Below, one piece after another: positions 11,703 to 23,549 of a DNA stretch of 64,000 nt. The stretch is taken from assembly GCA_026075535.2 (NCBI GenBank), contig AP026542.1:7254001-7318000 (forward strand), in the 5' to 3' direction. Origin of the DNA: Tricholoma matsutake (taxonomy: Eukaryota > Basidiomycota > Agaricomycetes > Agaricales > Tricholomataceae). The position numbers and the translations under genes were made by a program. The notes beneath the pieces were generated by a model. That model saw nothing but the letters and a program-made list of their open reading frames with translations. It was not told the origin of the DNA and did not search any database. Within the stretch, counting starts at the first letter, position 1. Each line of letters opens with the position of its first letter.

Positions 11703-13330
11703 TTAAGACGACTCAACCGCCGGAACAACGGATACCGTTGGTGCAGCGGTCTGAGGTACACCCCCAATCGAGGGAATGAAAACTGGCGAGTCGACCGACA
11801 ATTTCGAAGCACTTCGCGGGGAAGTGCTTTGAGTTTCAGCCGGATCGACATGAAGAGTACTGGAGACAAGTGAACTTGTAGTCGGGGTCGCGCTGCTCGG
11901 GCTGTCCATTCCCATTACCTTCCGTACGTGTTCAAACGTCCGGAGCAACCGTCTCCGTGCACCCAATGCAATGATTCCTTTAGATTCTAAAGTCGCATCG
12001 TCAAGAACGACCAATTCCTGCCACGGCAATCCATCAAAGCACGCAGTGTACTTGTGTAGCCTTAGAGTCCTCAACCAAGCTGGAATGTCGTTCAACATTT
12101 CCGGGTCGAAATCCTCTATTTTTGGTGATGCCGAGCTATTCGGTGTGTCCAGCCCACTGCTATTTAGCCCGGCACTTTGCAATCCAGCGCTCTTTAAACC
12201 GGCACTCTTCAGTGCGCTGCTCCGCAAAAAACTGCTTCTCAAAGCGCTCCCGGGATATTTCGCACTGGTTGGTGTACGCCAATTCTTTGCTTCTCCCAGA
12301 TGTGTAAGATTCTTGTGCGGGGGCTGCCGCTGCGTTTGCGCAGCAGTTGATTTAGCGGGTTGTACCAAGCCACCCATCACCAGCTGAACCGCCAGAAGTT
12401 GTGCCTCACTAGAAAGCCCAGCGTTCGCGATCATGTTAAGATGGTAGGGGCTCATCATGCCGATCCCAGGAAGCCTGCTGATGCCATGAGGGTCTGCACT
12501 GCCAGGATCCTTGATTCCATCGTCAGTCGTCTGGGCATCCTTTAAGGGTAATGGTGTGATGGTCATGCTAGGCCGATCGTTCGCCTTCCTTTCGACATCA
12601 CTGTCAGCCGATGACGACTGTTGTGATTGAGCATTCAAACTAGTTTTCTTGTCTTGCTCTCCAACATCGAGAGGTTCCCCATCTTTCGCAGCGGTAAGAG
12701 GATTAAATCGTGGGGTAGTAGGTGAGCCAGGAAGAGGAAGATTCAGACTTGGGGGTCGTGTGTTCCTGATACCTTGCTTAGGTTTCGTGTGGTCCTCAGT
12801 GATAGCTAGAACATAAATGGTTGGTGAGCCGATGGATACGCACGACCTATGGATGACGTACCGTTATCCGGGTTTCCGACTTCTGGACGGATCATTTGCT
12901 GCAAAACACATCCGAAGAACCGAATTTGATCCTGATTAGAATGCAGTAGGAGGGTATATATCGAGGCTGTCCGCTCAGCTTCGGACAAAACCTTGAACCC
13001 TACAAACGTCAAATTTAAGTAGTAGTACTGATGGCGGCATCGATAACTACTTACACTGCTCGATGGCGGCGACTTCATCTCTGAACTTGGGTTCCGACGA
13101 CGTTTTATTCACCTCTTGCTACATAGGGTGTTTGTAGGCAATATGACATCTGAAGAAGAAGCAAAGAGACGAACCAGAGTGGCCTCGTACTTCTGGGAGT
13201 TCGACCACAAATCAAGTCCTTGCGGGGAAGGCGCAAGATCCTGTCCACCATTGGGACGGGAAACTGGGGCACTGGTGACCGAAGCGGGCACAGCCGCACT
13301 GGGCAAGTCAACAGAGGTTCCAGTGGACAT
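11703..13330 (-). CDS. VTS1: Vts1-type SAM-domain RNA-binding protein
   Basis: Four exons: 13330-13175, 13118-13055, 12999-12862, 12805-11703; total 1,461 nt, 486 residues. The N-terminal region (DLWSNSQKYEATLQEV, then AAIEQWFKVLSEAERTASIY and RFFGCVLQQM) matches the conserved N-terminal block of fungal Vts1. The SAM domain near residues 355-425 contains IPAWLRTLRLHKYTACFDG, WQELVVLDDATLESKGIIA and LGARRRLLRTFE, the basic face used by Vts1/Smaug to bind CNGGN hairpins. In yeast, Vts1 recruits deadenylation machinery to target mRNAs. Before the SAM domain lies a run of AGLxS-type pentad repeats (about residues 305-340). Both Trp in EQW and the YEATL/QEV junction appear only after splicing, which supports the introns. 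A long frame on the opposite strand at 13,116-13,487 is antisense shadow. Confidence 0.93.
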
Positions 13331-13686
13331 AGATGGATTAATTGCTTCTCAACGCACTACCTTCAAGGTCAGAGCTGACTTCAGAGTTGGGGAAGAAAGA
13401 ACGACAACAGAGGAAATGTTAAATACAGGTTCCACACTGTTTCACATCATCGGGGCCGTGGCGACTACCATCGCAACAGCCTCTTGATCAGATATATCCA
13501 TCGATCTGATGCATGTGTTACGTTGATACGAATTCCTATGCAAAACACTTGTCTTTTGATGGTGGCTTAAGTACCTATACCCGATACCTTAGAAATGATG
13601 ACGGCGCATTTGCGAACCCAAACTGCTTAGGGCAATGAATACTTGAAACAGATACGACTCTCGCGGCGTGAAATTCAACCCTTCTA

Positions 13687-15321
13687 TTAACCTCGCTGTA
13701 CAATGACCTTGTCGTGATATGTCCTCCATAAAACATCTTGAATAAAACGGCTGAAGGTGCTCTTCTCGGTGCCTACAAATATTGAAGCATGCGCTACGAC
13801 CATAGCATCTACAAATGGGAGTAAAAGGTTGCTCAACATTATTCCATCATCGGCATTCTTCAGGTGTCCCAGAGGTGTGATCTCAGCGGGAAAGTCAGAC
13901 AGGTAAAAGGTGCAAGGGAACGTTCTGTGGAATCCCTCGAGTAAGGGGTGGATAGTAGGTTCCTCGACGTCGGTAGATATGAATACTGGTGTGTTTAATC
14001 GAAGGAGGTGAGATTGACGGTGGAGACCAGTCCTGCATCTTAGGTCGCGAGGTGCCTGATTCCATGTCTGGTTGTACGACAAGTTACCTTTCGTGTCATC
14101 CCAATCGGCAGTGATATGTGGCGTAGATAACTTGCTTCGTGAGTGGAACACCGCTGAAGCCCGGAACATCAATTCTAGATCCAGCGTCTCAGTTGCTGTG
14201 TACCCAAAGACTTGATGTACAATCCTCCACCAGATCAATCGTGTGTTGTCCCCTCCGTGCGCTTGAAATGGGCCATCACCAAGGCGCAAATGCACCCCAA
14301 GGTAAGTGGGGCCAATGGATTTTGAGATTGATTGCGCTACGCTGACGAGCGTTGGATTGGTAAAACTCATACTCTGGCGGATTCTTCCACGGATAGAAAT
14401 GTTCGTCGTATTCTTCAGACGTAAGCGCGAGGAGCCAAAAAGTGTCCCAACTTGGATGAGACGATGCTTGGCCAGGGCAAGGTCTGGGAGAAATATGCTT
14501 TCAAGGTACTTATGATTGGGAGGCGAAGTATCGGTAGGTGTGTCTAAGAAGCGATATTGGTAAGGTGTGCTGTCCTTGATGATGAAAACATCTGTGTCGC
14601 GCATCATTAAGCACTCGTAAATCCAATCACTGCTCATATTCCAACGATGACGTAGTCTTTGATGAGCCTTCACCTCGGTTAAATTGACCAGCCATTCCCA
14701 TGAGAGATGGGTATAAGCGAAATAGTCAGCGCACTCTAGTGGCAAGGGAAGATAAGGCGGGACTTGGGAACAATGGCGAAGACCATCTTTTTGCGACAAG
14801 ATGAGAAATTGAGCAAGGGAGTCGAAATTAACATAGCGAAGAGGCTTGTAGCCGAGGCGAATTGGAGGGACAAGAAGAGTTCGATTCAGGAATCGAGCAA
14901 GCACGAGGGCGTTTTCAAATGCAATGCGCTGATTATGAAACCCGCTATGTGGCAGGTACGCTAAAAATCGTTCGTGTGGATCAAATATAGCTCTTTCGCT
15001 AGGTTCCATTGCGAGGACTTTGATGTGTTGATCAGCAAACGGCTGCTCAATCGGCGCGCGGACTTCCCACCTCGTGACAAAGAGATAGTAGGCTATCGCA
15101 AAACAGCTCAGGCATGCAAATATGAGAAAAAAGATCAGAATAGTTGTGTTCGGAATCGTTCTTGAATAATTTGGTCGTCGGTCTCGTGCAGGGATCTTGG
15201 AGGGCAACCTCTCCTGTAAATGCCTTGCACGAGGTGCGCGCATCCTATAAGTACCTTTTTCTAATGATATTGAAGGGGAGTTCGCAGCAAGAGAGGCGGA
15301 AGTAGGTCCAAAGGGAATCAT
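13687..15321 (-). CDS. Type II membrane O-fucosyltransferase-like protein
   Basis: A single exon with an ATG start encodes 544 residues. It has a cytosolic basic N-terminus, one transmembrane segment at about 58-86 (TILIFFLIFACLSCFAIAYY), then a lumenal domain opening with YLPHSGFHNQRIAFENALVL, a motif typical of GDP-fucose protein O-fucosyltransferase-like enzymes. It also has YLGVHLRLGDG, the peptide carrying the Arg that contacts the nucleotide sugar in this fold, and a C-terminal FVGTEKSTFSRFI block. Several N-glycosylation sequons (NRT, NLT, NMS, NTT) fit a Golgi lumen domain. The acceptor and even the donor sugar are inferred from family resemblance only. An intron-free gene in an intron-rich neighbourhood is noteworthy but not rare. 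It lies upstream of VTS1 on the same strand, 356 bp away. Confidence 0.82.
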   Translation of the reverse strand: MIPFGPTSASLAANSPSISLEKGTYRMRAPRARHLQERLPSKIPARDRRPNYSRTIPNTTILIFFLIFACLSCFAIAYYLFVTRWEVRAPIEQPFADQHIKVLAMEPSERAIFDPHERFLAYLPHSGFHNQRIAFENALVLARFLNRTLLVPPIRLGYKPLRYVNFDSLAQFLILSQKDGLRHCSQVPPYLPLPLECADYFAYTHLSWEWLVNLTEVKAHQRLRHRWNMSSDWIYECLMMRDTDVFIIKDSTPYQYRFLDTPTDTSPPNHKYLESIFLPDLALAKHRLIQVGTLFGSSRLRLKNTTNISIRGRIRQSMSFTNPTLVSVAQSISKSIGPTYLGVHLRLGDGPFQAHGGDNTRLIWWRIVHQVFGYTATETLDLELMFRASAVFHSRSKLSTPHITADWDDTKGNLSYNQTWNQAPRDLRCRTGLHRQSHLLRLNTPVFISTDVEEPTIHPLLEGFHRTFPCTFYLSDFPAEITPLGHLKNADDGIMLSNLLLPFVDAMVVAHASIFVGTEKSTFSRFIQDVLWRTYHDKVIVQRG

Positions 15322-15613
15322 GTGTAGTAGTTCTGTAAACTGAGGCGGGTCAGTAAACAGGTCAGAACTTGCTACACGCCAACCTTTCTTGCCGTCCGGC
15401 TCTCAGATTTTGCAATCAGTTTATAGCTTGAGTCTGTTTCCAGTCAGCACTGGCGCGTCTAAAACAAATGCGAAGAATATACAACTGGACTCTGGGCTCT
15501 GGAGAAACGTTGAACGTTTTTGAACGGAGAAGTTGTTGTTATGTGACGATGTGAACGTGACAGTCATATGATCGTTCCATTGTCACACCCAGTGCAATTT
15601 AGAGTAAAGAACG

Positions 15614-17411
15614 ATGTTATCATTGAGATATCGCGCCTTATATCGCGCCTCCTGCATGAGGCATTTACGACGTGCGTACCCTATGTTATGAAATTCAAAA
15701 TTTTGAATTGTGTTGTAAGACGCCCATTATATTCCCACAAACGTTTCGGTTCCACCCCTCGCATTTGTGTTTGATATCGTACGTTCGAAGACATCTGCGC
15801 GTATCTTGACTTTGCAGACCGTAAATTCGCAGGATGGCGTTCTCGTTCGTGGGTCGGATGTTCTACCTGCCGCTCGGCGTGCATTGGCACTCCTTGAAGG
15901 CGATAATCCTTTTAGAAAGTATGTTCACACTTCCCGAATTGTGGTATTCATCTGTCCCACCTGACACTCCAGGAAAATACCATATATTTTTGTAAGCATT
16001 TGCAAATTCATTTCCTCAGACTCACAGAGATCGTGTAGTTAACGAACGGCGGTGGCATCAGTGAGCAAGAACGTTCTCAGAAACTGACGAGGCAACTAGG
16101 CTTTCAGGTGGGCTTGTTCCCATCCATGACTTTCTACCGATTTTCAGCCCCGATCCGTAGATTGGGCCTAAACAATGCATACAAGCGCATACCATCCTTC
16201 GCAAGATCTCGCACAAGTATCAAGAACAAGCTGTGCTTGTCCTTGGAGGAAAACTCGACACTATTCGCCGAGTCGCTAACGAGTGCGGAATTTTCGCGTA
16301 CTCTTATGTTCTCACCTGACAGCAGATCTCTACCTACAGCTATGGCTTCAGAAAGGCTTATACGACTGCTGACGTTCTGGCTTGGAACCCTTCGTGCGCT
16401 CCTCTCAAGGATACTGATTTGTTTGACTAACAAAGCTTTGCACAAGTGTATGGCCTTTCCACGAACTGACTCGTGCTGAACTTGATGTTGCCAAGGTGAG
16501 GACTCAATTGCCGATCTTGAAAATGAAAATGATCAACACATGTACTCAGCTCGCGGACTTTTCCAAAATACGGTTCGCTGCAATTTTTGTGTTCCACGAC
16601 CCTCGAAATTGGGCTTTAGACAGTATTGCGGCTCACCCTGGGACATACACTTAACATTGATGCCTGCTTGCAGTCCAGGTCATTTGCGATATCATCCAAT
16701 CAGAGGGCACAGTTGGCAGGCCGTACATTCGTCCTGGACTGCGAACTGCAGAAGCAGTCGAGGTCTTCTTCTGTAATCCGGACCTTATTTGGCGGTCTGA
16801 TTTTGAGCGACCGAGACTTGGTCAAGGCGCGTTTAGGGAGGCATTCCAAGCAGTATACAAGGTACATTGACCAAATATGGTGTGATTGATTTATTGGTCT
16901 TCACGGATATTTCAGAACTTGACTGGCTCCACGTACCCTTATGTCCAGTATGGAAAGCCCACCCGCGCTACTTATACATTTGCTGAGAGTGTTTTGGCGG
17001 AGCGTATTGAAGAACTATATGGTGTCCAAGGCAAGCTTCCTAACGTGTAAACTCACGCAGCCTTTGATCTTTTTATTATGGCTGAGCAAATTCCTAGATA
17101 CATGATTGGAGGTGAGTTCAAACTACAAATTCTAGGATAGACGTACTGACTGCTTGCAAACTGAAAGACAATCCTGAATCAGGTATTTACGGCTGTTCGA
17201 CGGTGAGGGAAGACAGCAGATAATGATAAACTATCCTTCAGATATCGCAGGAGCGAATGCTGTTAAATGGTCGTCAGTTCTTGTGCGGACGGGGGTCTTT
17301 GATCCACAACAAGGTCCGGCCTCCCATCGACCGAGCCAAACAGTGGACGACGTCGAAAGTGCCGTCAGGTGGGCGATTGACAGGGAGTTGATGGGGGGGG
17401 ATTTAGCATGA
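15614..17411 (+). CDS. CECR5/HDHD5-type HAD-superfamily hydrolase, probably mitochondrial
   Basis: Fourteen exons sum to 1,107 nt, 368 residues: 15614-15671, 15720-15778, 15833-15918, 15973-15991, 16039-16107, 16161-16282, 16340-16393, 16447-16495, 16550-16622, 16674-16861, 16916-17046, 17098-17111, 17168-17182, 17242-17411. After a basic N-terminus (MLSLRYRALYRASCMRHLR, targeting-like) come HAD motif I FDIDGVLVRG with the Asp nucleophile pair, IPYIFLTNGGG (motif II region), QEQAVLVLGGKLD, VFHDPRNWALD, FFCNPDLIW, YGKPTRATYTFAE (motif III Lys) and YMIGDNPESDIAGAN (motif IV). This order is that of the TIGR01456/CECR5 family (yeast YKR070W, human HDHD5). The family's substrate is unknown. Exons of 19, 14 and 15 nt are needed to rebuild motifs II and IV, which is strong support for the model. 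Confidence 0.93.
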
Positions 17412-17627
17412 GGTTCCGATCACTCGAGTCCGCGTGCGTAGGACACGCATTTTAACGGGAAGTACGGTTTGGACGGGGACTTTACGAATCTAGCAGAGGA
17501 ATAGATTACATCGTTGTTCAGAGGCTGACTGTCCGTAGCTGTAGGCCGTGTACCCCACGTCAGTATTTTATTCTATTCAATTTTGCTGTATTTACTGTAT
17601 TCACTACGTCGCCTCTTCCTTTCTCCC

Positions 17628-20266
17628 ATGAGTGTCCTCCCCATATCCCCAGATCAACCCTTGGAATTCAGAAAGAAGGATGGCTCATTGTCCAAGATGC
17701 GCAATCACAAGGGAAACATTCCCGTCCTTCCCCAGAACAAGCTTTGTCCACACTGCCCTGCTAAATTTACCCGAACGACCCACTTGAACCGTCATCTACG
17801 TACTCGTCAGTCACTGCCATTATCTCTATGCCCAGCCGAATCCTGATCATCTACTAAAGACACAAACGAACGATTGCACCGCTGCGATGTGAGTGCCACC
17901 TTTCTCGATAATCTTACAAATAATCTTAGTACAGTCAATTAGACTTGCGACTCGCAATTCACTCGGAGCGATCTCCTGACCAGACATAAGAAGAGCTGCA
18001 ACGATCCGTGCGTATTGTTCACTTCGCGTGATTCGCCATGGCATTACTGGCGTTCTGACAAATGTGGTTGAAAGGTCAAGTCGCACTCGGCGCAAATCCT
18101 GTGCTTCATGTACAGAGTCAAAGATCAAATGTGACAGACAATATCCGTGTTCCAAGTGTGCATCCAGGGGAAGGGAATGTGTTTTCAGTGGCTCAGGAAG
18201 AAAGACGTCAGCGTCGAACCAGCCACAACAGTCATTGCCAACGTGCAACGAAGCTCCTTCAGAGGCATCGACCAACCCTTCCACGTTATTTGTGCCGACA
18301 CCAGAAGCCATGCATTCATATTCCGGGTCTTTCCATGTCCAAGAATCGGAGGAAATCGGTAGCTCAAACATATCCATGCCCTCCATTCAGGAGAGCAAGT
18401 CGTTCCCATCACACCATGATAGCCCAGTGGTTGACAGGTATCCTCCCACCTCGGATGTCGATCGAACTCATGATTCAGAACACCTCTTGCCTGTGCATAG
18501 TCACTTGTCATCGATCTATGCCAGTGACATGTTTGAACCCTTCTTTAGTAACATATTCTCTCAACCGCCACCTAGTGCGCCGATTACGGATTTCTCATGG
18601 CCTGAAAGTCTCGGACACAGGACAAACTCACCCGAAGAATTCCCATTCGCTACTCTGACTACCTCAGCTTCAGGGTATCACGAGGCTGGTATAGGTCCAG
18701 AGGTATTGTCGGGGCCTTCTTCATTCCACGCTTCTCCCATGCTACAACCCGCAACAAGCGACGTTCGGCACAATCCTGCTATAGACAGCACGTCGACTGC
18801 CGATCCGGCTGCCCCTGAACTGCAGCATTACTGTAGGTAACCCTACTTTTCACCGATACACAAGACTAATTTGATATTAATCGCCCAGTGTATCTTTTCT
18901 TTTCTGCGTTTCTTTCGCAGGTTCCCATCGTCCATGCTAAAACGTTCAACCCTGAAAACAAACCGCAAATACTCCTGAGTGCAATGCAAGCATGTGGCGC
19001 ACTCTTCGTCAAAACCCGCAAGGCTACCATATTTATCACCAAGACATTAGCTTCTGCTAGAGAAACTCTAGTTCAAGAATTTGTACGTCGTTAACTGGCC
19101 TCTGAGAATCGAACATTTATAAGTTTGTCACATTAGGCAACGCATCCGACAGATTCGGCAGAACAAATTCATCTTATTTTAGCAGTTGTCTTGCTGCAAA
19201 CTATTGGGCTATTTCATCAGCAGCCAGACCAGCGAGCATCATCCAGTATCTATCATGGTATGCTTGTCATGGTAGGTAACTCTGACCATGTTAGTACATA
19301 CCCCAATAATTGTAATAGATGATTCGGCGGACTGGAATAATGACGAAGAATGCTGCTTGGGAGCCGGGGAGCCTTACAAACGGATCTCTGGAAACCTTGT
19401 GGCAGGAATGGGTGTCGAACGAAACAACGAAACGGTTTGATTTTGACCTTCCTCTGATATATTTGTTACTGAATTGCAGTTTGCAGTGCAATATGGTGGT
19501 CCTACTTGCATGATTGTTGTCATAGTATATACTTCGCACTGCCCTCATCTTACCATCCCAGTGAAATCGAACTGAACCTACCTTGCGAGGACGGTCTTTG
19601 GCAGGCGGGCAGTTCTGAAGATTGGTTCAGAGTCCTTCAAACTACGTCACCGTATGGCTCTTCCAAATCACGCCTAATTGGAATCAGCATGCCGCAGTCC
19701 TTAGTTTCACTTTCGGTCCCGATGAATCCATTTTCGCATTTCATCCTGATTCACTCGATTCTCCGCCACCTCTTCGTCACATGCGTCGAAAGGCGAATAA
19801 GTGAGACGGTCAGACAAGAGATCTACAACTTGCAGTATGCTTTGCACAGCTGGTTGCAGAATTGGATGAACTCTCCAGAACTCCCGCAAGTCAATGGCTC
19901 AAACGACGAGCCTGCTTTCGTCCACAATGGTACGCTGACAATTGCATGCATGTACGATTTTGATGTATGCTTACATTGCCAGCGCTTCCGTTTTACTGGT
20001 TTGGTCAAGTGAGCTTGCTAGCATATCAAGAATCATTGCCCCCATTTGAACGGGACTCGCAAAATAATATCAGTGTGGAGGTTAGGTTCCGGCTGGTCAA
20101 GCAGTGGTTGAAGCATATACGTGGTTTCCTGAAAAACCAGGATCAAGCACCTACACTGTTCTGGGATGAACTTATGAAGATGCGCCTGCAGACATGGCAG
20201 CAGGAAATGGAGAGTGAAGCAGTAGATGATCAGGAAGGGCTGTTAGGATTTTTCCCCGAACATTAG
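17628..20266 (+). CDS. Transcription factor with C2H2 fingers, Zn2Cys6 cluster and fungal_trans region
   Basis: Nine exons: 17628-17805, 17860-17888, 17943-18007, 18075-18832, 18889-19082, 19137-19271, 19319-19434, 19487-19929, 19983-20266; 2,202 nt, 733 residues. Near residues 45-90 are two C2H2 fingers, CPHCPAKFTRTTHLNRHLRTH and CDTCDSQFTRSDLLTRHKKSC, the second completed only by splicing. Next comes a Zn2Cys6 binuclear cluster CASCTESKIKCDRQYPCSKC...C. A Ser/Pro-rich linker carries acidic and hydrophobic patches. The rest is a helical middle-homology region (IHLILAVVLLQTIGLFHQQP, AIWWSYLHDCCHSIYFALPS) as in the fungal_trans domain. It should bind DNA in the nucleus. The combination of two finger types is a known fungal class. 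Targets are unknown. Confidence 0.9.
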
Positions 20267-20403
20267 ATGAGGTTTGACCGTAGGTGATGGCAGGAGAGGA
20301 AGATAGTGGGAGGCTAAATGGTTTTGAGATAGTAATATAAGTAGCGGGACGAGGTGGGTCACTGGAACGATGTAAAGTGGGTTGTGCATCATTTTAGCTC
20401 GCC

Positions 20404-21504
20404 ATGCTGCCTGCTCCGGTGACCTTTACAAAGAGTAACCCTCTTCGTCGTTCTCCTATCCTTCACCCATGCCGTTTGCCCTTTCTGCTTCTGCTTTTGC
20501 TCTGTTCCATCTCCCTCCTTCTCAACGCCTTCTACATGTACCAAAAAAATCATCTTTGCATCTCATCAGCCTTCTCTGCAACCGTCACACGACGAGTGAC
20601 CATTCGTGGTTTGAACCATCTTATCATAGTTCCTGGCCATGCAATTTGGAAAGGTGGAGATCCTCGGTTAAGGCTAGATAATGACCAGTGGCTTCTTGAA
20701 CCATACCAAAAATCTGGTCGGCGTGTTGCCGCATTTTTCGCACATATTGAACGGGGGTAATTATAAGGCCACTCGAAACCCAGATGCAAAGCCATTCTTA
20801 CTTTTGTTGTCAGAGCCGAGCTTGCACGAAACGATGGGGCTTCTCTTCTGGTGTTTAGTGGGTAGGCATCACCCAATGTCTTCGGTTCGATGTCTTCATT
20901 CTCATGTATGTAGAGGGCAGACGCGTCTTCTATCGACCACGACAGAGGCTCAGTCATACATGGCCCTTGCCACGTCTGCGGATGTCTTTCACTCGCCGGC
21001 ACCTTTTCTACGGGCTACTACGGAAGACTACGCCTTGGACTCCTTCCAGAATCTACTTTTTTCAATCGCACGCTTTCATGAGTACACCGGACACTATCCG
21101 ATAGAGATCACAGTTGTAGGCTATGAGTTTAAGAGGCTGCGGTTTATAGATTTGCATCGGACTGCGATTCGCTGGCCAATTCAACGATTCCACTACATCG
21201 GCATAGATCCCGAAGACGGGCACAATTTGACGGCTGCAGAAGAAGGCGAGGTGGGTTGTGAACATTTCATGTCGTACTTTCTTTCAGACATTTTTAGCGA
21301 GAGTCTGGTTATCTGCCTTTTTCCAACGACTCATATGGATGTCACTCTATACTCCTCGCGAAGAGACGACAAAGGAATCCATTCGTCCGATTCCATTCGT
21401 ACTACACGTCGTGTTCAGAGCTGCAGTCGTTATTTGATTGGTGTCCGACTGCTAGCGATGGAGGCGAAGCTGCATTATTCAAAGGCGATTTACCTTGGGA
21501 CTGA
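20404..21504 (+). CDS. DUF218-domain membrane-anchored protein
   Basis: Four exons: 20404-20756, 20814-20861, 20914-21250, 21298-21504; 945 nt, 314 residues. An N-terminal signal anchor (residues about 22-42, CRLPFLLLLLLCSISLLLNA) precedes a DUF218 core: LIIVPGHAIWKGGDP, then LLVFSGGQTR, TEAQSYMALA and ITVVGYEFKRLRFIDLHR. These are the Rossmann-like strands and the conserved Gly/Glu/Arg positions of the family. Bacterial relatives (YdcF, SanA) are envelope-associated; the fungal function is undefined. It starts 137 bp downstream of the transcription factor stop on the same strand. Exon joins restore FSGGQT, which supports the short 48-nt exon 2. Confidence 0.87.
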
Positions 21505-21651
21505 TCGTGCAAGTTTCGATCTCATGGGTTATTCTTTGAATGTTTCAATTCCAAGTGTACGTTAAAATCATTCATGTCTATGTCGAACCATGTATCTTAA
21601 TACCGCCAGGACCTGAAGTGCACTACATGAGATGCGTAGTAGACAGAGTAC

Positions 21652-23549
21652 TTAGACATACCGGCGTTGTGGGGAACCGTCTGGACTCCATTGTGAGCTC
21701 AGTTGTGGTTGGAGTGCACTGCGCTTCGCATTCCGCACTTCGTCCTCCTCATAAACACTGTACATGCTTTCTACGCTGGTTCTGCTGATTATGATATCGG
21801 GAGGTCGAGATTTCTCTTTACGGGTCCGTTGCGCATCGGCATGCTGGCTAGAGCTTGATCCAGGAGAAGACCTGTCCAAAGACGGAGGCCTTGACGAATT
21901 ATTCATCTTGACATCGGGCTGTATATGCGTTGCTTGATGGTATGGATCGCCACCGTGACCGTCAGCACTTGAAGGGGGTTCTCGTGTGCGTGACACAGGA
22001 GGTAGTATACGACGAGTCGTAGTGAACAAGACTACGTTCACCAATCCGGACAGCTGGAAAACGACATCGCTAAAGCGAAATTCTATGAGTCCAATCGGTA
22101 GCCAACAATTGAACAACTAACGCGAATATAGTAGCTTCAAAAGGAACGTTATGTCCTACAAAAGTTGCAAACCGTGAGCTTGCGATGGGTAGCACGAGGG
22201 CAATGTATGCAAGCTGCAGGAAGATTACATCAGTCAAGCATGCCTGTTGAACCAAGGGAATCTCCTTGCCGGATAGCTTGGTATTGATCAATCAGTGTTT
22301 CGCAGGAGAAACGGACGTAAGACGTAAAATGCTTACAGTAACATGTGTCTAGCAACAGCCATCGTCTGATCATCAGCAAACTTACGTCCTTGCCAATCTG
22401 CTGTTCCTGTTCTACGAAAGTGGACGTGCCAGCCCTTTCGAACTACGTTTCCTCGGAGACGGAGGAAGATCAACGTATACAGGACAAGGCTAAAAAATGC
22501 GGCGAGAAACATCTGAAACACATGATAAAACGTCAAAGCTGTAGCTCGAGAAAACGTACAATCATATAGTCCAATCTGTATGGGAGGAAACATGTGTGTT
22601 TGATGCAGAGAAGAAATGTGCCAAGCAACGTACGTGAGACGTTCAGTCCTGTGGTGTGGAGATATCCAACACCAATAACCCGAAATGCCGTCTAAATCTC
22701 ATGCGTCAGAGACATAATTGAACTCTAGGATACTACTCACAAAAGGGACCCCTTCGTCCTGTATTCAGCGTTGCAGGGCCCAAGAGCACCAGAGCAGCGA
22801 TTGCCGACCACCCCCCGACAAGGGTTGTCCAAAGCACAAAAGTCCGAAGTTTCAATTCCAGAAACAGGAGACAAAATGTATGCATTGCGATAACCTGGAT
22901 TCTAGGTGTAAGCTTGAGGTTCGTGATGGGATCCAATAGTACAAGTGCCTTACAACAGTCCAGAAAGCTGTACCAATATCGGAAGCTTGTTTCAAGATAC
23001 CTGAAATTTTATTTAGCGTGTTCGTGGTAGAACCATTGATGTTACTCTTCGTACCCTGCAGAACACAGATACTCCCAAATTCTACAGCCATATGATTGAT
23101 CCATCGCGCATTTGCAACCGATCCGATGCCTACACGTATCATTAGCGCCCAGACCCAAATCGCAAAAGCGAGCATACTGAGAAGCAGGTCGCAGAAGAGA
23201 AGAGAGATAAAATATGCAGCAACGTGCGTGCGGACGAAGAGATGCTCGTCAAGGGATATTCGGGTGTTGAAAGCAGAGAGCTATACATAAACGTTCCATC
23301 GTAAAACGGACCTAAGTGTTCCAACATCTCAGTCTTAGAAGAGACAACTTACAAAAATGAGAGATAGAAGTGTGACGATTGCCACCAGTGAGATACATGA
23401 CACAACGACAAGAACCTGACGAGCTGTTAATGTTTTTGCATGCCGTTACGAAGAACGGACGGACGGACCATTACCCCTTGCTTTTCCCGAGTTGAATAAA
23501 CCATACGAAGGAGGAACTCGGAGCCATCAGGTAAGTGTTGAGTCGACAT
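21652..23549 (-). CDS. Seven-transmembrane receptor, Git3/Dicty_CAR-like GPCR
   Basis: Multi-exon gene on the minus strand. It starts MSTQHLPDGSEFLLRMVYS at 23549 and ends ...SPQRRYV at 21652. Supported exons include 23549-23475, 23415-23353 (TM1, VLVVVSCISLVAIVTLLSLI), 23280-23178 (HLFVRTHVAAYFISLLFCDL, TM2) and 23129-23055 (ARWINHMAVEFGSICVLQG). A later exon runs LRTFVLWTTLVGGWSAIAAL to GPATLNTGRRGP, another holds FYHVFQMFLAAFFSLVLYTL then FLRLRGN, and the last carries TM7-like LSGLVNVVLFTTTRRILPP plus a Ser/Pro-rich tail. The layout matches the large mushroom family of cAMP-receptor/Git3-like GPCRs. The ligand is unknown. Internal exon borders between about 22,950 and 22,050 are approximate. 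The stop of the DUF218 gene is 147 bp away, convergent. Confidence 0.8.

Noticed and set aside
13116..13487. A 123-codon plus-strand frame
   Set aside because: It is antisense to the spliced first exons of VTS1.
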